Source: Saprospiraceae bacterium UBA7328
GTDB lineage: Bacteria > Bacteroidota > Bacteroidia > Chitinophagales > Saprospiraceae
Assembly (NCBI GenBank): GCA_002471345.1
Contig: DKPS01000209.1
Span: 1-36,906 of the forward strand
Length of the DNA stretch: 36,906 bases
Direction: 5' to 3'
The first letter of the stretch is position 1, and every line of letters begins with the position of its first letter. Below the pieces are notes generated by a model, which was not told the origin of the DNA, searched no databases, and saw only the letters and a list, made by a program, of their open reading frames with translations. Shown here one piece after another: positions 31,002 to 36,906 of the stretch. A program made the translations under genes and the position numbers.

Positions 31002-33500
31002 ATGAAGAACTTCCTATCTATTCTTATCCTTTTATTTAGTGCCTTTTCATTGAAAGGGCAAACTATTCTTGAAAAATTTGAATCTTATCAAAATTCTCAC
31101 CATATAGAAAAAGTCTACATCAGTCATGATAAGACATTTTATACACCAGGTGATACCATTTGGTGTATGGCATTTTTTGTAGATGGAAAAACTCATCAGA
31201 TATTTGAAAATGCAAGCCCCATTATTCATATAGAGTGGTATGATGACTTGGATAGCCTAGAGCATTCTTGGATGCTAAAGATTGATGAAGGGTCATCAAA
31301 TTTTGAGATCCCTCTTTCATATGACATTTTACCAGGTTCATATACATTAAAAGCATATACTCAATATCAAAGAAATTTTGATGATCAATATTTATTCCAA
31401 AAGAAAATAGACATAATCAGTGACATTAGTCAAGAAGAATTCTTGTATGTAGAGGCAACTGACCATTTAAAATTCAAAGTGAGCTTTTACCCAGAAGGAG
31501 GTCAAATAGTTGCCAATCTTAAAAACAGAGTTGCATTCAAGGCTCAAAATGAAAAAGGTGAAAACATAGCTATTGAAGGAAATTTATTGAATAGTTCAAG
31601 TAAAGTTTTGAGTTCATTTAAAACATATCATGAAGGAATAGGGTTTTTCGATATAACTCCAAAGGCTAAAGAGAATTACACCATCAATGTAAGATATAAT
31701 GAAGTAGAAAAGTCCTTTAAGCTTCCACAAATATTTGATCAAGGATATGTGTTAACTGTAGATGCCAAAAATAAAGAGTCCATTATTCTGCAAATGAATT
31801 CTAACTTAACCAACGGCCTAAAGGGAAGCACACTAATAGGTCATGTACGAGGAATCCCATTCCTGAATCAATCGCTTACTGATGCGAAGCTACAAAGCCT
31901 AAGGATATCAAGAACTAACATCCCGTCCGGTGTTGTTCACTTTACATTATTTAATGATAAAGGTTTACCTGTTTGTGAAAGGATTAGTTTCAACAAGAAT
32001 CCACAAGATGAAAGCAATCTTAAGATAGTTACGAATTCTGAATCTTTCACTAAACGTGCAACTTTAGAATTAGACATTAATGACGAGGGTCTTATTAACT
32101 CTGGTGGCAAATATGCAATAACTGCTTTTAACGCTGATCTTAATCCAATTTTACCATCTGCAGTTACTATAGAAAACTACTTACTATTTCTTTCAGATCT
32201 GAAAGGAACGATTAATAATCCAGATCAATATTTTGCAGATAACACATCAAAAACATCTTTCTTTTTGGATCTGATAATGATGACTCATGGATGGCGTAGA
32301 TTTTCTTGGCTCGATATTGTAAATGATAAATTACCCTCTTTTGATTTTGGCACTCAAGAAGACATTTCCCTTGTGGGAGTTGTGAAGAAAAAAAATAAAG
32401 ACGAGGGTATCAAAGCTGACGTTTTTGTAAGCACAATTGGTAGAGATGGGTTTTCAAGCACTAATTTAACTACTGACAACAATGGTGTCTTCTTTCTTAA
32501 AGGATTTGATTTTAGAGATACAATGGACATTATCATCCAAGCCGGAAAATATGATCCTAATAAAGACGAAAAGGAAAAAGGAATAATTAAAAGAAGTGGA
32601 AATAACAATGTCCGTATTAATCTTATAGAGTTGGGAAAACAAGACTTTGACCCTTCAGCCACAATTACACCTTCAAAAGTGAATGGATCCGAAAGGAACG
32701 AACTGATTTCAAATTTCTTAGAGAATCGGAAACTCGATTCACTGTACAATCCTACCTGGGCATTAGAAATGGATGAGTTTATGGTTAAGTCTCAAAGAAA
32801 AACCCAAAGACAAAAAAAAGTAGAACACCTTAAAAATAAAATGAAAGAGAGAGGCATGTTCTATTTCCCAAATTCGCAAAAGATATTTTTAGATGATTTG
32901 CCTGGTGGTGGATTTCAATACAATAACGTGTTTGACATTGTTCGTGATCGAGCCCCTTCTGTTCAAGTCAAAGGTTCAGGTGCCGATCGAATATTTGTGG
33001 TTAGGGGCACCACAAACCTTGGGGGGGACATTCCTGCCCTGGTTCTACTAGATGGCATGCAAATATCAAGAGCTGGTGACCTTTTTATATCTCCAACAAA
33101 TATACTAGCCATTGATGTGGTTAGAGGTCTTTCCTCTGCTTCAATTTTTGGTGAAGCTGGAGCTGGTGGTGTTATATCTATCATAACTAAAGACCCCTTA
33201 GATAATGAGAATATTGCAGCTCCATCAGAATCAAAAGGAACTTTAAAAATTCGACATCCTGGATTTTATAAGGGAAGAGAATTCTATGTTCCTAATTACG
33301 AAATAAAATCTATTGATCACCATAAACCTGATCTCAGGACTACCTTATTTTGGAAACCCAATGTTTCTTTAAACCAAACATTTCAACCTTTACATTTTCA
33401 TGTTGGGGACAAACCTGGCAATTATATTATCCAACTTGAAGGAGTAACTGGGGAAGGAGTTCCAATAGTAAAACGGAAAGCATTCACAGTTATAGAGTAG
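31002..33500 (+). CDS. TonB plug-domain protein with MG2-like domain and no barrel
   Basis: The 832-residue protein begins with a signal peptide (FLSILILLFSAFSLKGQ). An alpha-2-macroglobulin MG2-like domain follows at about 35-130 (VYISHDKTFYTPGDTIWCMA, LPGSYTLKAYTQYQRNF). Further beta domains come next, including a carboxypeptidase regulatory-like unit at about 455-520. A TonB-receptor plug lies at about 640-740 (IFVVRGTTNLGGDIPALVLL, DVVRGLSSASIFGEAGAGGV, ISIITKD). About 90 residues follow, far too few for a 22-strand barrel. This architecture recurs in Bacteroidota envelope proteins. Its role is unknown; it may bind a separate outer-membrane partner. Single gene, converging with the DUF3089 gene 22 bases on. 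Confidence 0.87.
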   Translation: MKNFLSILILLFSAFSLKGQTILEKFESYQNSHHIEKVYISHDKTFYTPGDTIWCMAFFVDGKTHQIFENASPIIHIEWYDDLDSLEHSWMLKIDEGSSNFEIPLSYDILPGSYTLKAYTQYQRNFDDQYLFQKKIDIISDISQEEFLYVEATDHLKFKVSFYPEGGQIVANLKNRVAFKAQNEKGENIAIEGNLLNSSSKVLSSFKTYHEGIGFFDITPKAKENYTINVRYNEVEKSFKLPQIFDQGYVLTVDAKNKESIILQMNSNLTNGLKGSTLIGHVRGIPFLNQSLTDAKLQSLRISRTNIPSGVVHFTLFNDKGLPVCERISFNKNPQDESNLKIVTNSESFTKRATLELDINDEGLINSGGKYAITAFNADLNPILPSAVTIENYLLFLSDLKGTINNPDQYFADNTSKTSFFLDLIMMTHGWRRFSWLDIVNDKLPSFDFGTQEDISLVGVVKKKNKDEGIKADVFVSTIGRDGFSSTNLTTDNNGVFFLKGFDFRDTMDIIIQAGKYDPNKDEKEKGIIKRSGNNNVRINLIELGKQDFDPSATITPSKVNGSERNELISNFLENRKLDSLYNPTWALEMDEFMVKSQRKTQRQKKVEHLKNKMKERGMFYFPNSQKIFLDDLPGGGFQYNNVFDIVRDRAPSVQVKGSGADRIFVVRGTTNLGGDIPALVLLDGMQISRAGDLFISPTNILAIDVVRGLSSASIFGEAGAGGVISIITKDPLDNENIAAPSESKGTLKIRHPGFYKGREFYVPNYEIKSIDHHKPDLRTTLFWKPNVSLNQTFQPLHFHVGDKPGNYIIQLEGVTGEGVPIVKRKAFTVIE

Positions 33501-33522
33501 CGACTAAGTTCTATCTTACTTC

Positions 33523-34542
33523 TCAATTATTCATACCAACTCTCTGTAAATAAGAAGCAGCTCTCAATCTTGCATTGGATTGAACATTATAATAGAATAA
33601 ATTATAATCTACAATATGATAATTTGTCCATTTCAATAGAAATGAAAATGGGAATTTAGGCTTGCAGACATATAGAATTCCATCTTTTACCTCAGAATTT
33701 AGAGCATGAGTATGCACTTTATTGAACCTTTTCAATATGGCTCCCATATGGGCTTTTTTTGTTGCTTTAGTTTTTTCAACATCCCATGTCAATGGGTTGG
33801 TAGCAACATATTCATTCCCTGTTGGGTAGTAAGATGGAGGAGGGCTGTCTTTTCTAATTGTTCTCCAAGCAGTAAAACAACCAGTTTCATTTGGTTTGTT
33901 GCATGGTTTGACTTTTTCAAACTCATTCTGCTTCACATCCATACCTACCAAATAAGCAACCACCAACTTATCTAATAACTGAGGATCTACTTCTATTACT
34001 TCTTTCATCAACCTCTTTCCATGCGTAGTTCCTTGACTATGTGTAGCTAAAATAAAAGGCTTCCCTTCATTAAAATATTTCAAATAATGCAAAAAAGCAT
34101 CCTTTACATCACTATAAGCCGTATTGAAGATCAAATTCCTATTCTCTCCTTCAGGAAGTGAATAAGCACCTATAAAAGCTTGTCTATATCTAGGTGCATA
34201 GATTAGACCTACTTGATTAAAAATACTCGCTTGATTCTTTATAACATAGCTATCAGTTTTATCATTAAGATAACTGTTTCTCAGATCTGCATTCCATCCT
34301 TTTCGATCTTTTCCCGTGTAAGAAGTAGGGTGTATATAGAACACATCTACATCATATAACTCATCGGAGTTAATACTCCCTTTACCAGGTACAGCAAGTG
34401 CAGGACTATCTTTATCTGGATGTGCAGCCCAATATTTGAGTTCACTATAGTTCGGAGCAGGTGGAGTCTTTATATTTTGACCATAAAGAAGACAAACAAG
34501 AATTAGAGATAAAAAAGCGATAAGTCCGACTTTAATTTTCAT
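33523..34542 (-). CDS. DUF3089 domain-containing protein
   Basis: This 339-residue exported protein has a signal peptide (VGLIAFLSLILVCLLYGQ) and the DUF3089 layout: YWAAHPDKDSPALAVP, VDVFYIHPTSYTG, IYAPRYRQAFIGAYSL, then FILATHSQGTTHGKRLMKE at about 165, where Ser sits in an alpha/beta-hydrolase nucleophile elbow. NPLTWDVEKTKA and a C-terminal HxxDYNLFYYNVQSNA-type end complete the family. It is probably a secreted or periplasmic hydrolase of unknown substrate. It lies 64 bases after the glycosyltransferase gene on the same strand and may share its transcript. Confidence 0.88.
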   Translation of the reverse strand: MKIKVGLIAFLSLILVCLLYGQNIKTPPAPNYSELKYWAAHPDKDSPALAVPGKGSINSDELYDVDVFYIHPTSYTGKDRKGWNADLRNSYLNDKTDSYVIKNQASIFNQVGLIYAPRYRQAFIGAYSLPEGENRNLIFNTAYSDVKDAFLHYLKYFNEGKPFILATHSQGTTHGKRLMKEVIEVDPQLLDKLVVAYLVGMDVKQNEFEKVKPCNKPNETGCFTAWRTIRKDSPPPSYYPTGNEYVATNPLTWDVEKTKATKKAHMGAILKRFNKVHTHALNSEVKDGILYVCKPKFPFSFLLKWTNYHIVDYNLFYYNVQSNARLRAASYLQRVGMNN

Positions 34543-34606
34543 GAAATACTTTTATAAATCAGAATAGTAAACGTCATTTACCGTGCAGATATTGAAATAA
34601 TATGAG

Positions 34607-35620
34607 TTAACAGAAAAAGTAAACATCTGTTTTACAATAGGAACTAAGAGGATGTTTTTTTATCTCCGATTGATCACGTTTATTAGCTACTAAAATTAGT
34701 ATCTGATATTCCTTATCAAGACTAATATCATCAGGAGATTCCATTTTTATCCCACTGATATCTTTCCCAATTTTATTTTCATTGTTACACACCCATCTAA
34801 AAGATATAGCACGAGCTTTGAGATTAGATGCCACATTTTTTCCTTTTTTCCCAGCGCCCCAGAGTATTAATTGTTTTTCTTTATCATAATCCAATTCAAT
34901 AAAATATTTGACTTTTAATTCCAAAAAGGAGTTATCCGAATATTCAAGTAAGTTTCTACTACTTCTTGCAGAATGATCTCTCCAATAGTGGACTATTTCT
35001 TGACATCTCAATTCTTTCACCCTTTCCCTATACATTCTAAAACACAAATCATAGTCTTCTGGATAAATATCAGAGTCAAAACTTCCACATCTCTCAAAAT
35101 CATTTTTATACATCATCCATGAAGGCGAGGGAATGACACATTCTTTATAGATTTCGGTAAAATTTATGCCATTAGCTGTAAGATTATTCAGCCATTTTTC
35201 ATACTGCTGGTACCCATTCCCTAATAAGCCACTGGAAAAATATTTCACACCACCAATAGAGACATTCCCTTCACCATTATCTATGAGATTAGTTTTTAAG
35301 ATTTGTAATTTATGTGGCATCATTATATCATCAGCATCCATTCTTGTAATGAAATTACCGTAGCTTTTTTGATATGCTAACCTTAAAGCCTCAATAATTC
35401 CTATCCCATTATTATCTAAAACATTAATTCTATTCTCGAAAGATGAATACTTTTTCAATATTTCCATTGATGAATCTGAGCTATGGTCATTTACAGCTAT
35501 TAGCTCCCAGTTTATTTCAGTTTGATCTATTATGCTTCTAAGACATTCCTCTAAATATAAATCAGCATTTTTCACTGGCATAACGATGCTGATGAGGGAG
35601 TCTTTTTTATGAGATCGCAT
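34607..35620 (-). CDS. Family 2 glycosyltransferase with extra C-terminal domain
   Basis: The 337-residue protein has a GT-A domain (about 8-230): ISIVMPVKNADLYLEECLRS, VNDHSSDSS, the DxD-type RMDADDIMMPHKLQ (about 117) and the acceptor-side YPEDYDLCFRMYRE (about 197). The C-terminal 90 residues differ from simple GT2 enzymes and resemble a nucleotide-binding Rossmann-like module (LILWGAGKKGKNVASNLKAR, then a VCNNENKIGKDISG segment). It probably transfers a sugar to a surface glycan; donor and acceptor are unknown. No other glycan-assembly genes are nearby. Confidence 0.87.
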   Translation of the reverse strand: MRSHKKDSLISIVMPVKNADLYLEECLRSIIDQTEINWELIAVNDHSSDSSMEILKKYSSFENRINVLDNNGIGIIEALRLAYQKSYGNFITRMDADDIMMPHKLQILKTNLIDNGEGNVSIGGVKYFSSGLLGNGYQQYEKWLNNLTANGINFTEIYKECVIPSPSWMMYKNDFERCGSFDSDIYPEDYDLCFRMYRERVKELRCQEIVHYWRDHSARSSRNLLEYSDNSFLELKVKYFIELDYDKEKQLILWGAGKKGKNVASNLKARAISFRWVCNNENKIGKDISGIKMESPDDISLDKEYQILILVANKRDQSEIKKHPLSSYCKTDVYFFC

Positions 35621-35685
35621 TTTATTTTATATATGATTAGGCTGAAACAAGTATTTATCATCCTTAACCTAAAATTTCTGTAGAT

Positions 35686-35693
35686 TAGATTTG
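35686..35693 (+). promoter_or_regulatory. Candidate -7 element of the S10 peptidase gene
   Basis: The sequence TAGATTTG fully matches TAnnTTTG and lies 18 bases before the ATG, in the divergent gap to the glycosyltransferase gene. The predicted leader would be about ten bases. Confidence 0.5.
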
Positions 35694-35711
35694 AAAAATA
35701 CTTAAAACAAT

Positions 35712-36906
35712 ATGCGCTTAATTTATCTATTTCTTATAATACTTCTTTCTGGTTTGTTAAATGGTCAAGACAAAGCCATGTCAAATGATTCTGGAAGAAG
35801 CCTTCAAGCAGAATCAAAAGTAGTAACCACACATAATATTAATATAAAAGGCCAACGTGTACCTTATTCCGCTACGGCAGGCACACAACCAGTATGGGAC
35901 AAAGAAGGTAAGGTTGTTGCCTCATTATTTTATACCTATTATCAAAGAACCGATGTATCTGATCAAGACACAAGACCACTTGTGATTTCATTTAATGGAG
36001 GTCCGGGATCAGCTTCTGTCTGGATGCATATTGCATATACTGGACCTAAAATTTTGAAAATAGATGATGAAGGCTTTCCTATCCAACCTTATGGAATCAA
36101 GGACAATCCATTTTCTATTTTGGATGTAGCTGATATAGTATTTGTAAATCCTGTTAACACAGGATATTCCAGAGTTTTGGATAAAGAAGTGGATGCCAAA
36201 AAGATGTTTTTTGGAGTCAATCAAGACATTAAATATTTAGCAGAATGGATAAACACTTTTGTTACAAGATCTAATAGATGGAATTCTCCAAAATATTTGA
36301 TTGGAGAAAGTTATGGTACAACAAGAGTATCTGGTCTTGCATTAGAATTACAAGGAAGACAGTGGATGTATTTGAATGGTGTGATTTTAGTTTCTCCAAC
36401 TGATATTGGCATTAAAAGAGATGGTCCTGTAATAGTAGCTAATAGACTACCCTACTTTGCTGCAGCAGCGTGGTATCATAAAGCATTGGCCCCTGATCTT
36501 CAAAATAAAGACTTACCTGAAGTTTTGGAGGAAGCAGAAAATTATACTGTAAATAGCCTACTCCCTGCATTATGGAAAGGTGGATTCATTCTTGATTCAG
36601 AACGGCAGGCTGTTGCTGAAAAAATGTCCTATTACTCTGGTCTTTCAGTCAAAAGCATACTTCAAAACAATCTCGATGTATCCACATCTTTCTTTTGGAA
36701 AGACCTTCTCAGAGAAAAGGATGGTCATACTATTGGAAGACTAGATTCAAGATATAAAGGATTAGATAAATCAGAGGCTGGAACAAGACCAGATTACAAT
36801 TCAGAATTAGATTCTTGGTTACACTCCTTTACCCCAGCTATTAACCATTACTTCAGAAATCATCTGAAATATGAAACTGACATCAAATACAATATGTTTG
36901 GTCCTG
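35712..36906 (+). CDS. Serine carboxypeptidase, family S10 (partial)
   Basis: The first 398 codons of an S10 peptidase run off the window end. A signal peptide (MRLIYLFLIILLSGLLNGQ) is followed by the S10 blocks: PLVISFNGGPGSASVWMHIA (oxyanion hole), NPFSILDVADIVFVNPVNTG and the nucleophile Ser in YLIGESYGTTRVSGLA at about 200. The distal Asp and His of the triad are expected downstream of the window. Members cleave C-terminal residues from peptides, or act as acyltransferases in some lineages. It should act in the periplasm or outside the cell. No frame break is seen in the visible part. Confidence 0.92.
   Translation, partial: MRLIYLFLIILLSGLLNGQDKAMSNDSGRSLQAESKVVTTHNINIKGQRVPYSATAGTQPVWDKEGKVVASLFYTYYQRTDVSDQDTRPLVISFNGGPGSASVWMHIAYTGPKILKIDDEGFPIQPYGIKDNPFSILDVADIVFVNPVNTGYSRVLDKEVDAKKMFFGVNQDIKYLAEWINTFVTRSNRWNSPKYLIGESYGTTRVSGLALELQGRQWMYLNGVILVSPTDIGIKRDGPVIVANRLPYFAAAAWYHKALAPDLQNKDLPEVLEEAENYTVNSLLPALWKGGFILDSERQAVAEKMSYYSGLSVKSILQNNLDVSTSFFWKDLLREKDGHTIGRLDSRYKGLDKSEAGTRPDYNSELDSWLHSFTPAINHYFRNHLKYETDIKYNMFGP

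Noticed and set aside
32354..32749. 131-codon minus-strand ORF opposite the plug-domain gene
   Set aside because: Its Ser/Phe/Leu-rich composition is the shadow of the Lys/Asn/Glu-rich coding strand; the sense frame is continuous and conserved in pattern.

Overview
The window looks like the chromosome of a Bacteroidota member, probably a marine or soil Cytophagia/Saprospiria-type aerobe. The base composition is AT-rich. It encodes a type IX secretion (T9SS) sorting domain, a GLPGLI protein paired with a TonB-type outer-membrane beta-barrel, a DUF5916 protein, a fused CcoN-CcoO oxidase subunit, and TAnnTTTG-like -7 promoter elements. I see no tRNA, rRNA, CRISPR array, insertion sequence or phage gene.

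Layout. 1-0.86 kb: 3' end of a GH3 glycosidase. 0.94-3.2 kb (-): an animal-type haem peroxidase with a T9SS tail, broken by one in-frame TAG. 3.2-5.1 kb: two gene-poor stretches around a DUF1835 gene; the first holds a strong orphan terminator. 5.1-8.7 kb (-): GLPGLI protein and its outer-membrane partner. 8.9-9.6 kb: rluF-type pseudouridine synthase. 9.7-12.0 kb: sugar isomerase/epimerase-like TIM barrel divergent from a GntP-family permease. 12.1-13.6 kb: thioredoxin-fold lipoprotein.

13.6-22.2 kb (-): a complete cbb3 cytochrome oxidase locus in the order small ORF-ccoI-ccoS-ccoNO-ccoQ-ccoP-ccoG-ccoH-tauE-like. 22.4-23.7 kb (+): hemN, divergent from it. FNR/CRP-type dyads sit between the two arms and in front of ccoS. 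All three lie 29.5 bp from a -7-like element, so low oxygen probably co-induces the high-affinity oxidase, its copper pump and anaerobic haem synthesis.

23.9-27.5 kb: an HSL-type esterase converging, with no gap, on a DUF5916 outer-membrane protein. 27.7-30.8 kb (-): a tight five-gene operon (universal stress protein, DinB-like, alpha/beta hydrolase, thioesterase, HD phosphohydrolase). 31.0-33.5 kb: a TonB plug-domain protein without a barrel. 33.5-35.6 kb (-): DUF3089 protein and a family 2 glycosyltransferase. 35.7 kb to the end: 5' part of an S10 serine carboxypeptidase.

No clearly new defence or mobile system is visible. The best leads are the matched FNR-box architecture, the nonsense-split peroxidase, the orphan terminator with a possible small RNA or peptide, the five-gene stress operon and the barrel-less plug protein.
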